A DNA stretch of 64,000 bases, from contig NZ_BEWB01000004.1 in assembly GCF_003112555.1 (NCBI RefSeq), forward strand, positions 1 to 64,000, in the 5' to 3' direction. Under the pieces are notes generated by a model that was not told the origin of the DNA, made no database searches, and saw only the letters and a list, made by a program, of their open reading frames with translations. A program made the position numbers and the translations under genes. Positions 43,412-51,828 of the stretch are shown here, one piece after another. Each line of letters opens with the position of its first letter. Positions within the stretch are counted from its first letter, which is position 1. Origin of the DNA: Streptomyces coelicoflavus (GTDB taxonomy: Bacteria > Actinomycetota > Actinomycetes > Streptomycetales > Streptomycetaceae).

Positions 43412-44317
43412 ATGACCCTTCATTCAGCTTCTGACGGGCGCCTGGACCGCGCCCTTTCCAGCCTGCGCGGACTTTCGGTGGGGGACGCGCTGGGCTCGCA
43501 GTTCTTCGTTCCCGCGAACTACCCGCTGCTGGGGCGCCGCGAGCTGCCGCCCGGCATCTGGCAGTGGACGGACGACACGGAGATGGCCTGTTCCGTGGTC
43601 TCCGTCCTGGCCGGCCACCACCGCATCGACCAGGACGCGCTGGCGCTCTCCTTCGCCCGGCACCACGACTTCGACCGGGGCTACGGTCCCGCCGTCAACC
43701 GGCTGCTGCGGCTGGTCCGGGAGGGCGGCGACTGGCGTGAGCTGGCCGCCGCGCTGTTCAACGGCCAGGGCTCCTGGGGCAACGGAGCCGCCATGCGCAT
43801 CGCGCCGCTGGGCGCCTGGTACGCGGACGATCCTGAACAGGCGACCCACCAGGCGGAGATCTCGGCCTACCCCACGCATCAGCACCGTGAGGCGGTGGTG
43901 GGCGCCATGGCCGTCGCGGCGGCCGCGGCGCTGGCCGCGGATCCGTCCGGCCCACCCCGTGCTCACGCGCTCCTCGACGGGGTGATCGCGCTGGTGCCGA
44001 AGAGCGCGGTGGGCGCCGGACTGCGCCGCGCCCGGGACATGCTCGACTACGGTGACGCGGCCACGGTCGCCGCGGTCCTGGGCTGCGGCCGGCGTACGAC
44101 CGCGCACGACACGGTTCCCTTCGCCCTCTGGTCCGCTGCCCGAGCCCTCGGGGAGTACGAGACCGCGTTCTGGACGACGGCACAGGTCGGCGGTGACGTG
44201 GACACAACCTGCGCCATCGTGGGCGGGGTGGTCGCGGCCGGCAGGGCGGGGGCGCCCCCGGCCGAGTGGACGGCACGGGTCGAGGCGCTGCCCGCCTGGA
44301 TGACCACGTCCGCCTGA
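43412..44317 (+). CDS. ADP-ribosylglycohydrolase family protein
   Basis: A 301-residue ARH/DraG-type hydrolase. The magnesium-binding motifs are TDDTEM (residues 53-58) and GGDVDTT (260-266), the two pairs of Asp/Thr expected in the active site. GDALGSQFF near residue 24 is also a family hallmark. It would remove ADP-ribose from proteins or small metabolites in the cytoplasm. It is probably co-transcribed with the phosphatase gene. Two 13-bp direct repeats lie right after its stop. Confidence 0.9.
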   Translation: MTLHSASDGRLDRALSSLRGLSVGDALGSQFFVPANYPLLGRRELPPGIWQWTDDTEMACSVVSVLAGHHRIDQDALALSFARHHDFDRGYGPAVNRLLRLVREGGDWRELAAALFNGQGSWGNGAAMRIAPLGAWYADDPEQATHQAEISAYPTHQHREAVVGAMAVAAAAALAADPSGPPRAHALLDGVIALVPKSAVGAGLRRARDMLDYGDAATVAAVLGCGRRTTAHDTVPFALWSAARALGEYETAFWTTAQVGGDVDTTCAIVGGVVAAGRAGAPPAEWTARVEALPAWMTTSA

Positions 44318-44501
44318 CCGGCTCCGTACGGAAACTCTCCGTATGCGGCGGGAACTCTCCGTGACCGCTTGCGCGTTGTCATGACAGTCGCTGTGCGGGG
44401 CATCGGCCCCGGGCGGGCCGAGAGGTCATGAGGGGGTGGGTCGTGGAGGCGCTGTCGGCATGCGTCGCGCTGCTGTCCCTGGTGCTGTCCGTCCTCCGGC
44501 G

Positions 44502-44546
44502 GGGCGGGCTGCGGTGGGCGTGCGGGACGCCCGTCGCAGCCCGCCC
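44502..44546. terminator. strong stem-loop between convergent genes
   Basis: A 20-bp stem (GGGCGGGCTGCGGTGGGCGT against its complement, two G-U pairs) with a 5-base loop, 20 bp from the end of the MFS gene. Confidence 0.88.
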
Positions 44547-44565
44547 GGGCCGCGGTGCCGTGTGG

Positions 44566-46113
44566 TCAGCCCACCCCGGGGCCGGCAGAGCCGGACAGGG
44601 CCTCCAGGTCGCTCTTGCGTACCCGGATCACCAGCCACGCCGTGGCCAGGGCGAGTACGGCCATGGCGGCGGCCGGGATGAAGGCGGCCGAGATCCCCTG
44701 CGCCAGCACGTCGTGCGACCAGGGCGCGGGCAGCTGGTGCGTCTGGGCGAACTGCGCCTTCTGCTCGGGCGAAGCGTTGGTGAGGAAGTCCGTCACCTGC
44801 TTCTCCGCCTCGTCCTTGCTGGCCGTACCGAAGACCGTGGTCAGGATGGCGAGACCGATCGATCCGCCCACCTGCTGCATCGCGTTGAGCAGCCCCGACG
44901 CCGCACCCGCCTCGTGCTGGGCGACCCCGGAGACCGCGGTCAGCGTCAGCGTCACGAAGTTCAGCCCCATGCCGAAGCCGAAGATCAGCATCGGTCCCAG
45001 GATGCCGCCGACATAGGAGCTGTCGGAGCTGATGAGGGCCTGCCAGCCGAGTCCGACGGCGGCGAGCGTCGAACCCGCGATCATGAACGGCTTCGGGCCG
45101 AAGACGGGAAGGAACCGCTGCGACAGTCCGGCGCCGAGCGCGATCACGACCGTGACCGGAAGGAAGGCCAGGCCCGCCTCGATGGGGGTGTAGCCGAGCA
45201 CGTTCTGCACGAACAGCACGATGTAGAAGAACATGCCGAACATCGCCGCGGCCAGGCTCAGCATGATCACGTACGTGCCGGAGCGGTTGCGGTCGGCGAA
45301 CATCTTCAGCGGTGTGATCGGTTCCTTGGCCCGCTGCTCGATGAGGACGAAGGCCAGCAGCAGGACCGCGGCGGCCGCGAAGGAGCCGATGGTCAGGTTG
45401 TCCCGCCAGCCCTCGTCCGCGGCCCGGATGAAGCCGTAGACGAGAGAGGCCATACCGGCGGTGGACGTCACGGCGCCGGCTATGTCGAAGCGGCCGGAGT
45501 GCCGTTCGGACTCGCTGATGTAGAGCGGCGCCAGTACGGCGATCAGCACACCGATCGGCACGTTGACGAAGAGCACCCAGCGCCAGTCGAGCCACTCGGT
45601 GAGCATGCCGCCCGCCAGCAGGCCGATGGCCCCGCCGCCCGCGGAGACGGCGGCGAAGACGCCGAAGGCCCGGTTGCGCTCCGGACCCTCGGGGAAGGTG
45701 GTGGTGATGAGGGCCAGCGACGTGGGCGACGCGATCGCGCCTCCCATGCCCTGAAGCACGCGAGCGGCCAGCAGCTGCCAGGGCTCCTGGGCGAAGCCGC
45801 CGAGCAGCGAGGCGAAGGTGAACAGCAGGATGCCGGTCATGAAGACCCGGCGCCTGCCGAGGATGTCACCGGCTCGACCGCCGAGCAGGAGCAGGCCGCC
45901 GAAGGTGAGCGTGTAGGCGCTGACCACCCAGGTGAGGTCGGTGGTGCTGAACTCGAGCGCGTTTTGAATGTGCGGGAGCGCGATGTTCACAATCGTCGCG
46001 TCGAGTACGACCATGAGTTGGCAGGCCGCGATGACGGCGAGTGCGATGCCGGGATGCCCCTCCCGGCGGGCCGCTCCCGGCTTCTGGTCTTTGATCAGAG
46101 AAGAGGTTGTCAC
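44566..46113 (-). CDS. DHA2-type MFS drug/metabolite exporter
   Basis: A 515-residue major-facilitator protein with about 14 membrane segments, starting CQLMVVLDATIVNIALPHI, the signature of the DHA2 (EmrB/QacA) branch. Motif A appears as GGRAGDILGRRRVF and motif C as GAIGLLAGGML. It exports small hydrophobic compounds or drugs in exchange for protons. GTG 46113 lies seven bases after GGGGGA. It is divergent from a TetR gene, and both share a 190-bp gap with two palindromic operators, so the pump is probably induced when the regulator binds a ligand. Confidence 0.9.
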   Translation of the reverse strand: MTTSSLIKDQKPGAARREGHPGIALAVIAACQLMVVLDATIVNIALPHIQNALEFSTTDLTWVVSAYTLTFGGLLLLGGRAGDILGRRRVFMTGILLFTFASLLGGFAQEPWQLLAARVLQGMGGAIASPTSLALITTTFPEGPERNRAFGVFAAVSAGGGAIGLLAGGMLTEWLDWRWVLFVNVPIGVLIAVLAPLYISESERHSGRFDIAGAVTSTAGMASLVYGFIRAADEGWRDNLTIGSFAAAAVLLLAFVLIEQRAKEPITPLKMFADRNRSGTYVIMLSLAAAMFGMFFYIVLFVQNVLGYTPIEAGLAFLPVTVVIALGAGLSQRFLPVFGPKPFMIAGSTLAAVGLGWQALISSDSSYVGGILGPMLIFGFGMGLNFVTLTLTAVSGVAQHEAGAASGLLNAMQQVGGSIGLAILTTVFGTASKDEAEKQVTDFLTNASPEQKAQFAQTHQLPAPWSHDVLAQGISAAFIPAAAMAVLALATAWLVIRVRKSDLEALSGSAGPGVG

Positions 46114-46136
46114 TATGTGTCCCCCACGAATCACTT

Positions 46137-46156
46137 AGTGAACGCTCGCGTTCACT
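46137..46156. promoter_or_regulatory. TetR operator 1
   Basis: AGTGAACGC-TC-GCGTTCACT is a perfect 20-bp palindrome, 24 bp upstream of the MFS start codon. It shares both half-sites with the second palindrome 48 bp away. Confidence 0.8.
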
Positions 46157-46184
46157 GTTGCTCCCACGTTAGTGACCGAGAGAC

Positions 46185-46204
46185 AGTGAACGCAACCGTT
46201 CACT
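46185..46204. promoter_or_regulatory. TetR operator 2
   Basis: AGTGAACG-CAAC-CGTTCACT, a second palindrome with the same half-site. Its position near the middle of the gap suits repression of both the pump and the regulator gene. Confidence 0.8.
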
Positions 46205-46300
46205 TATCGAGGCGTCGCGTGTCCGGTCCCCCGTCGCGGCCGCGCGATGTGCACCTCATCCCCGAATACCCGTTTTCACCGCTTTTTGGAGATCCTCGAC

Positions 46301-46921
46301 ATGGTTGCTTCGCACTGGGCGGCCGCCTCCGCCCAGACGCCCTCCCGCCGGCGCGGTGCGGTCCTGGAGCGCGCCATCCTCGAGGCCGCGCTGGATCAAC
46401 TCGGCACCGTCGGCTGGAACGGGCTGACGATGGAGGGCGTGGCCGCCGGCGCGCAGACCGGCAAGGCGGCCGTCTACCGGCGCTGGCCGTCCAAGGAGGA
46501 TCTCGTCGCCGACGCGCTGCGCTCCGGACTGCCGGACTTCGACGAGGTTCCCGACCTCGGAAGCGTTCGCGAGGACCTGCTCGAACTGTGCCGCAGGGCG
46601 CGCGACGCGATGTTCTCCCGGCCCGGATTCGCGCTGCGATCGGTCATTCACGAATGCGACAACATGCAGGCCGAACGCTTCCACGCGGTGATCATCAAGG
46701 GCGTGGTGGAGCCGACCCTCGCGATGATCCGCGAGGTCGTCAACCGTGGAATGGAGCGGGGAGAGGTCCGTCCCGACGCGGCCAACGGATACGTCTTCGA
46801 CGCCATCCCGGCGATGATGATGTATCGCTCCAAGATTTGTGCGAGTGAATGGCCGGACCGCGAGCTCGAGGAACTGATCGACCAGTTGATGGTCCCGCTG
46901 CTGCGGCCCGGCGGTCCCTGA
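46301..46921 (+). CDS. TetR-family transcriptional regulator
   Basis: A 206-residue regulator. The N-terminal helix-turn-helix spans LERAILEAALDQLGTVGWNG through TGKAAVYRRWPSKEDLVADAL. The C-terminal ligand domain contains VVEPTLAMIREVVNRGMERGEVRPD, similar to the TetR_C_16-type branch. ATG 46301 with GGAG eight to nine bases upstream is preferred; an upstream ATG at 46247 would add 18 residues. It probably represses the divergent MFS pump and itself through the two palindromes. The ligand is unknown. Confidence 0.88.
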   Translation: MVASHWAAASAQTPSRRRGAVLERAILEAALDQLGTVGWNGLTMEGVAAGAQTGKAAVYRRWPSKEDLVADALRSGLPDFDEVPDLGSVREDLLELCRRARDAMFSRPGFALRSVIHECDNMQAERFHAVIIKGVVEPTLAMIREVVNRGMERGEVRPDAANGYVFDAIPAMMMYRSKICASEWPDRELEELIDQLMVPLLRPGGP

Positions 46922-47002
46922 ACCCGGCCGCCGGAGAGGCCGGCCCCGTTCGGGGAACCGGGGTGTCGCCCGCGGATCGCGGCGGCGTAGGCTGGGGGCG
47001 CC

Positions 47003-47704
47003 ATGCCGTACGAACCACCCACTCACACCGTCGAGCGCTCCCTTCGCGCCACGACCGGAGCGAAGGTCATTGCCGGTGTCGACGAGGTGGGGCGCGGCGC
47101 GTGGGCCGGCCCGGTCACCGTCTGTGCCGCGATCACCGGACTGCGCCGGCCCCCGGCCGGCCTGACCGACTCCAAGCTGCTCACCCTCAAGCGACGCACC
47201 GAACTCGAGGTGGAGTTGCGGGCCTGGGTCACGTCCTACGCCCTGGGGCACGCCTCCCCGGAGGAGATCGACACGCTGGGGATGACCGCCGCGCTGCGAC
47301 TGGCGGCGGTGCGGGCCCTGGAGGCCCTTCCGGTCCGCCCCGAAGCCGTCATCCTCGACGGCAAGCACGACTATCTCGGGACCCCGTGGCGGGTTCGCAC
47401 GGTGATCAAGGGCGATCAGTCCTGCGTCGCCGTCGCGGCGGCCTCGGTGCTCGCCAAGGTCCAGCGCGACAAAATGATGGCCGAACTGGGTGTCGACCAT
47501 GCAGACTTCGGCTTTGCGGACAACGCCGGGTATCCGTCGCCCGTGCACAAGGCCGCACTGGCGGAGCGGGGCCCCACCCCGCACCACCGGTTGTCGTGGG
47601 CGTATCTTGATGCGCTGCCCCAGTGGCGGCACCTCAAGAAGGTCCGCAGTTGGGTGGACGGAAGCGCTCCGGAAATCGAGGGTCAGCTCGGCTTCGATTT
47701 CTGA
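47003..47704 (+). CDS. rnhB: ribonuclease HII
   Basis: A 233-residue RNase HII that cuts RNA in RNA-DNA hybrids and at single ribonucleotides. The catalytic acids are Asp27 and Glu28 in GVDEVGRG, with further Asp in [10 protein letters not shown] and near [15 protein letters not shown]. The [10 protein letters not shown] and [10 protein letters not shown] blocks near the C-terminus are conserved as well. It starts at ATG 47003 with no clear ribosome site. The gene lies 69 bp upstream of a gene of unknown function on the same strand. Confidence 0.94.
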   Translation: MPYEPPTHTVERSLRATTGAKVIAGVDEVGRGAWAGPVTVCAAITGLRRPPAGLTDSKLLTLKRRTELEVELRAWVTSYALGHASPEEIDTLGMTAALRLAAVRALEALPVRPEAVILDGKHDYLGTPWRVRTVIKGDQSCVAVAAASVLAKVQRDKMMAELGVDHADFGFADNAGYPSPVHKAALAERGPTPHHRLSWAYLDALPQWRHLKKVRSWVDGSAPEIEGQLGFDF

Positions 47705-47772
47705 CGGTTCGGCTCGCAGGCATGTGCCACCCGCCGACGCGAGCCGCACCAGTGTTTGATAAAAATCAGCTC

Positions 47773-48417
47773 ATGCCTCTCATTCCCGAGGAGCCTCAGA
47801 TTCACGAGAAGGCCCAGGGTCCCCGCGCCACTCCGGCCAGTGGCCGCACCGCGCCGACCCCCCGCCCCGTACCCGGCCCCCGTCCCGCTGCTCCGCCGCG
47901 CCCCGGCCGACCCGGCCCGGTGCGGCCGGCGCCGCCGGCGCAACGCGCGTCGCGCGACAACACGGCCGCGGCCAAACCCGGACCCGCGGGTCCGGCTGCC
48001 CCGGCCACCGCGGCCACCGCCCCGGCCACTCCGCAGATCCAGCTGATCCCGGCCACGCCCGACGGTGCGCTCGACGCCGCCGAAGAGGCCGTGGACCTGC
48101 TGCTGGACTCGGGGCGCACCCCCGGTGACGTGCTGGTGATCACCACCGGCGACGCCCACCCGTGGGCGGCCCACGAACTGTCCTTCGGCGACACCGCCTA
48201 CTGGGCGCAGCACGACGCGGGCGACGACGTCTTCTACGCCGACGCCGCCGTCGCGGACCGTGCGGCGTCGCGGGCCGTGGTCGTGGTCGCGCTCAACGGC
48301 GGCCCCGAGGCCGCCGCCGTCACGGCCCTGGCCGTGGCCCATTCCCGGGCCGGCGCCCTGCTGATCGTCTGCGGTGACCCGCAGCGGATCAACTCGGTGC
48401 TGGGCGCGAGCGTCTGA
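47773..48417 (+). CDS. conserved protein, Pro/Ala-rich with a helicase-like C-terminal domain
   Basis: A 214-residue protein. The first 95 residues are low-complexity Pro/Ala/Arg, probably disordered. The rest, from QIQLIPATPDGALDAAEEA, contains DVLVITTGDAHPW, YADAAVADRAASRAVVVVALN and GALLIVCGDPQRIN, which resembles the C-terminal region of UvrD-like helicases without any ATP-binding motif. It may be a partner for a helicase or a degenerate module. ATG 47773 is chosen as the first Met of the conserved part. Downstream of rnhB, same strand; a hairpin follows before the convergent gene. Confidence 0.65.
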   Translation: MPLIPEEPQIHEKAQGPRATPASGRTAPTPRPVPGPRPAAPPRPGRPGPVRPAPPAQRASRDNTAAAKPGPAGPAAPATAATAPATPQIQLIPATPDGALDAAEEAVDLLLDSGRTPGDVLVITTGDAHPWAAHELSFGDTAYWAQHDAGDDVFYADAAVADRAASRAVVVVALNGGPEAAAVTALAVAHSRAGALLIVCGDPQRINSVLGASV

Positions 48418-48583
48418 GCCCGTTCCGCCGAGCGGCACAGCCGGCGGGGACAGCCTCCGGCTGTGCCCGCCGCCGGGGCGTGGACGACCGTACGGGTCCT
48501 GTCGGGTTCCGGCCAGGGCCGGACCGGCCGGACCCCACTGGCCGCACGCCGACCGGGTCATGCGCGGGCCGTGTCACGGCCCG

Positions 48584-48613
48584 GGCGGGCCCGTAGCGGT
48601 GCGCGGGCCCGCC
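48584..48613. terminator. stem-loop between convergent genes
   Basis: GGCGGGCCCG pairs with its complement over 10 bp around a 10-base loop, 14 bp from the end of the minus-strand gene. Confidence 0.65.
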
Positions 48614-48626
48614 GCCGCTGTGGCGC

Positions 48627-49241
48627 TCAGCGGGCCGCGGCGCGGCGCAGTACGTCCGAGGCGACACCGCCGGTGCGATGCGGCGGGGGCGGTGCCTCCG
48701 CCGTGGCGAAGGGCTCCGGTGCCGACGCCGCGTTGGGCCGGCGTCCGCCGCGGTCCTCGCCCAGCACCTGCCAGCCGTCCCGGGTCAGCGTGATGTACGC
48801 CCCGCAGCGCAACCCGTGCAGCGTGCACGCGTCCCGCAGCCCCCACATCCACGCGCCGTCCTCCTGCGTCCAACGCGCGTCGCCCTCACGGCAGTAGAGC
48901 AGTACGGCGGTGCGCACCGGGGTGCGGCGCCGCAGATCGTGCGGGATGACCCGGCGCAGCTGGGAAAGCAGCGCGTTGCGGAACATCCAGCCGTCGGCGG
49001 GGGAGCGGCGGCTGGTGAACGAGGCGCTGGCACGCAGTCGTTCGTCCGGGTCGAGCACGGCCACGACCGCCGTCGCCGGTCCGAGCGGGTGCCGCGCGTG
49101 CAGCCCGCTGACGACCTCACGAGGATTGCGCAGCAGCGGGATTCCGGCGGCGGCCCACTCCGCCGGTTCGAGCATGCGGGTTGCGGAAGCGGCGGACGAC
49201 GAAAACGAGGCCGCCGAGGACGGAGCGAATCCGAAGGTCAC
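48627..49241 (-). CDS. conserved protein of unknown function
   Basis: A 204-residue protein starting with GTG at 49241 behind GGGAGGAAC. The N-terminal part is Ser/Ala-rich; the central part contains PATAVVAVLDPDERLRASAS, LLSQLRRVIPHDLRRRTPVR, TAVLLYCREG and CTLHGLRCGAYITLTRDGW. It looks soluble and globular. I recognise no family beyond its occurrence in Streptomyces next to the RecQ-like gene. It is divergent from that gene, so shared control is possible. The C-terminal 40 residues are Pro/Ala-rich. Confidence 0.65.
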   Translation of the reverse strand: MTFGFAPSSAASFSSSAASATRMLEPAEWAAAGIPLLRNPREVVSGLHARHPLGPATAVVAVLDPDERLRASASFTSRRSPADGWMFRNALLSQLRRVIPHDLRRRTPVRTAVLLYCREGDARWTQEDGAWMWGLRDACTLHGLRCGAYITLTRDGWQVLGEDRGGRRPNAASAPEPFATAEAPPPPHRTGGVASDVLRRAAAR

Positions 49242-49527
49242 GTTCCTCCCTTCGGCTACGCGCCCACACTGCGGGCAGGGTCGGATTCGGGGAGCGCGCA
49301 CCGCAGCGAAGCCCTGCCGGATCACGGAAGGCCGTGCGGGGAGCGGACTTCAATTCTTCCTGTCGAACTGGGATGCGGCAACGAGCAATTGAGACCGAGG
49401 CCCCATATCGGCTGATGTGCGTTCTATATCCCTACCCGGAGCACCCCCGCGCGACGCATGGGACGCGGCACCCGCTCCGGCAGCTCCCGATTCGCCGATT
49501 GTCGGTGCCATCGGGTTGCATGGAGGA

Positions 49528-51687
49528 ATGGACCACGTGGAACTCCGTACCGAAGCCGACGCCGTCCTCGCCGAGCTCGTCGGCGACCGTCAGGGATCGG
49601 CACGGCTGCGGGAGGATCAGTGGCAGGCGGTGTCGGCCCTGGTGGAGGAGCACCGGCGGGCCCTGGTGGTGCAGCGCACCGGCTGGGGCAAGTCGGCCGT
49701 GTACTTCGTCGCCACCGCCCTGCTGCGCCGGCGCGGCGCGGGCCCCACGGTGATCGTCTCGCCCCTGCTGGCGCTGATGCGCAACCAGGTCGAGTCGGCC
49801 GCGCGGGCGGGAATCCGCGCCCGCACGATCAACTCGGCCAACCCGGAGGAGTGGGAGACGATCTACGGCGAGGTCGAGCGGGGTGAGACGGACGTCCTCC
49901 TGGTGAGCCCGGAGCGCCTCAATTCCGTGGACTTCCGGGATCAGGTTCTGCCGAAGCTCGCGGCCACGACCGGCCTGCTCGTGGTGGACGAGGCACACTG
50001 CATCTCCGACTGGGGCCACGACTTCCGCCCGGACTACCGCCGGCTGCGCACGATGCTGGCCGAGCTGCCGGCCGGGGTGCCGGTGCTGGCCACCACGGCG
50101 ACCGCCAACGCGCGGGTCACGGCCGACGTGGCGGAGCAACTGGGCACGGGCGGCGGGGACGCGCTGGTGCTGCGGGGGCCGCTCGACCGGGAGAGCCTGC
50201 GGCTGGGCGTGCTCCGGCTGCCGGACGCGGCGCACCGGCTGGCTTGGCTGGGGGAGCGGCTGGGGGACCTGCCCGGTTCCGGGATCATCTACACGCTGAC
50301 CGTGGCGGCGGCGGAGGAGGTCGCGGCGTTCCTGCGACAGCGCGGGTATCCGGTCGCCTCCTACACGGGCAAGACGGAGAACGCCGACCGGTTGCAGGCG
50401 GAGGAGGACCTGCTGGCGAACCGGGTCAAGGCGCTCGTGGCCACCTCGGCGCTGGGCATGGGCTTCGACAAGCCCGACCTGGGGTTCGTCGTGCACCTCG
50501 GGTCGCCCTCGTCGCCCATCGCGTACTACCAGCAGGTGGGGCGTGCGGGGCGCGGTGTGGACCATGCGGACGTCCTGCTGCTGCCGGGGCGGGAGGACGA
50601 GGCGATCTGGGCGTACTTCGCCTCGGTGGGCTTCCCGCCGGAGGAGCAGGTGCGGCGCACTCTGGCGGTGCTGGAGGAGGCCGGGCGGCCGATGTCGCTT
50701 CCGGCGCTCGAGCCGCTGGTGGACCTCCGCCGGTCCCGTCTGGAGACCATGCTCAAGGTCCTGGACGTGGACGGCGCGGTCAGGCGGGTGAAGGGCGGCT
50801 GGACCGCCACGGGGCAGCCGTGGGCGTACGACGCGGAGCGGTACGCGTGGGTGGCCCGGCAGCGTCAGGCGGAGCAGCAGGCCATGCGGGACTACGTGGC
50901 CACCACGGGGTGCCGGATGGAGTTCCTGCAGCGGCAGCTGGACGACGAGAAGGCCGCCCCGTGCGGTCGCTGCGACACCTGCGCCGGCCCCTGGCTCGAC
51001 CCCGCCGTCACCTCCGCGGCCCTCGCGGCGGCGACGGGCGAGCTGGACCGTCCGGGCGTGGAGGTGGAGCCGCGCAAGATGTGGCCGACCGGGCTCGCGG
51101 CCGTGGGCATGGACCTCAAGGGCCGCATCCCCGTGGGCCAGCAGGCCCTCACCGGGCGGGCACTGGGGAGGCTCTCGGACATCGGCTGGGGCAACCGTCT
51201 GCGCCCGCTCCTGTCGGCGCAGGCGGCGGACGGGTCGGTCCCGGACGACGTGCTCGCCGCCGTCGTGACGGTGCTGGCCGACTGGGCCCGCTCGCCGGGC
51301 GGCTGGGCCGACGGCTCTCCCGACGCGGTGGCGAGGCCCGTGGGCGTCGTCGCCATGCCCTCCCGCACCCGCCCCCAGCTGGTCGCCTCACTGGCCGGGG
51401 GAGTGGCACGCGTCGGCAGGCTCCCGTTGCTGGGCAGCCTCGCCCACACCCCGCACGCCGACGACCACGCCGCCCACCGCAGCAACTCGGCCCAGCGGTT
51501 GCGTGCCCTGGCGGAGTCGTTCACGGTGCCCGGTGAGCTCGCCGCGGCACTGTCCGCCACTCCCGGCCCGGTCCTGCTCGTCGACGACTACACCGACTCC
51601 GGCTGGACCCTGGCCGTGGGCGCGCGCCTCCTGCGCCAGGCCGGCGCCGACCGGGTGCTGCCGCTCGTCCTCGCCCTGGCCGGATAG
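49528..51687 (+). CDS. RecQ-like DNA helicase with C-terminal phosphoribosyltransferase-like domain
   Basis: A 719-residue protein. The helicase part has a Walker A RTGWGKS (near 50-56), the DEAH box VVDEAHCISDWGHDFRPDY, TATANARV (motif III) and QQVGRAGRG (motif VI), so it is a RecQ-type SF2 helicase. A zinc-binding CGRCDTCAG follows, but no HRDC domain is seen. The last 100 residues contain VLLVDDYTDSGWTLAVGARL, the PRPP-binding loop of the phosphoribosyltransferase fold (as in ComF). The link between helicase and PRTase-like domain is unusual. ATG 49528 lies directly at GGAGGA; GTG 49537 may be the true start. It is divergent from the 48627 gene and precedes a DUF4192 gene. Confidence 0.85.
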   Translation: MDHVELRTEADAVLAELVGDRQGSARLREDQWQAVSALVEEHRRALVVQRTGWGKSAVYFVATALLRRRGAGPTVIVSPLLALMRNQVESAARAGIRARTINSANPEEWETIYGEVERGETDVLLVSPERLNSVDFRDQVLPKLAATTGLLVVDEAHCISDWGHDFRPDYRRLRTMLAELPAGVPVLATTATANARVTADVAEQLGTGGGDALVLRGPLDRESLRLGVLRLPDAAHRLAWLGERLGDLPGSGIIYTLTVAAAEEVAAFLRQRGYPVASYTGKTENADRLQAEEDLLANRVKALVATSALGMGFDKPDLGFVVHLGSPSSPIAYYQQVGRAGRGVDHADVLLLPGREDEAIWAYFASVGFPPEEQVRRTLAVLEEAGRPMSLPALEPLVDLRRSRLETMLKVLDVDGAVRRVKGGWTATGQPWAYDAERYAWVARQRQAEQQAMRDYVATTGCRMEFLQRQLDDEKAAPCGRCDTCAGPWLDPAVTSAALAAATGELDRPGVEVEPRKMWPTGLAAVGMDLKGRIPVGQQALTGRALGRLSDIGWGNRLRPLLSAQAADGSVPDDVLAAVVTVLADWARSPGGWADGSPDAVARPVGVVAMPSRTRPQLVASLAGGVARVGRLPLLGSLAHTPHADDHAAHRSNSAQRLRALAESFTVPGELAAALSATPGPVLLVDDYTDSGWTLAVGARLLRQAGADRVLPLVLALAG

Positions 51688-51780
51688 GGCGCGGGCGCGG
51701 GGGCTGCACCCCGAAGCCGGGGAACGACGGACCACTCCGTGGCCGGGACCGGGTGAGGGGGACATGCCCGCTGCGGAGAG

Positions 51781-51789
51781 TTATCCACA
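51781..51789 (+). promoter_or_regulatory. single DnaA box
   Basis: TTATCCACA matches the DnaA consensus exactly. It stands alone, about 40 bp before the DUF4192 start, so it is not an origin. It could titrate DnaA or tie the next gene to replication. A 9-mer can also occur by chance. Confidence 0.4.
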
Positions 51790-51828
51790 GGGCAAGCGGG
51801 ACTTGCCGATCCGCGAGATCGTCGAGCC

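Noticed and set aside
44428..46848. Open frame of 806 codons antisense to the MFS gene
   Set aside because: Low-complexity translation and overlap with a clear transporter gene. The short hydrophobic start (44428-44500) was considered as a small peptide but has no support.
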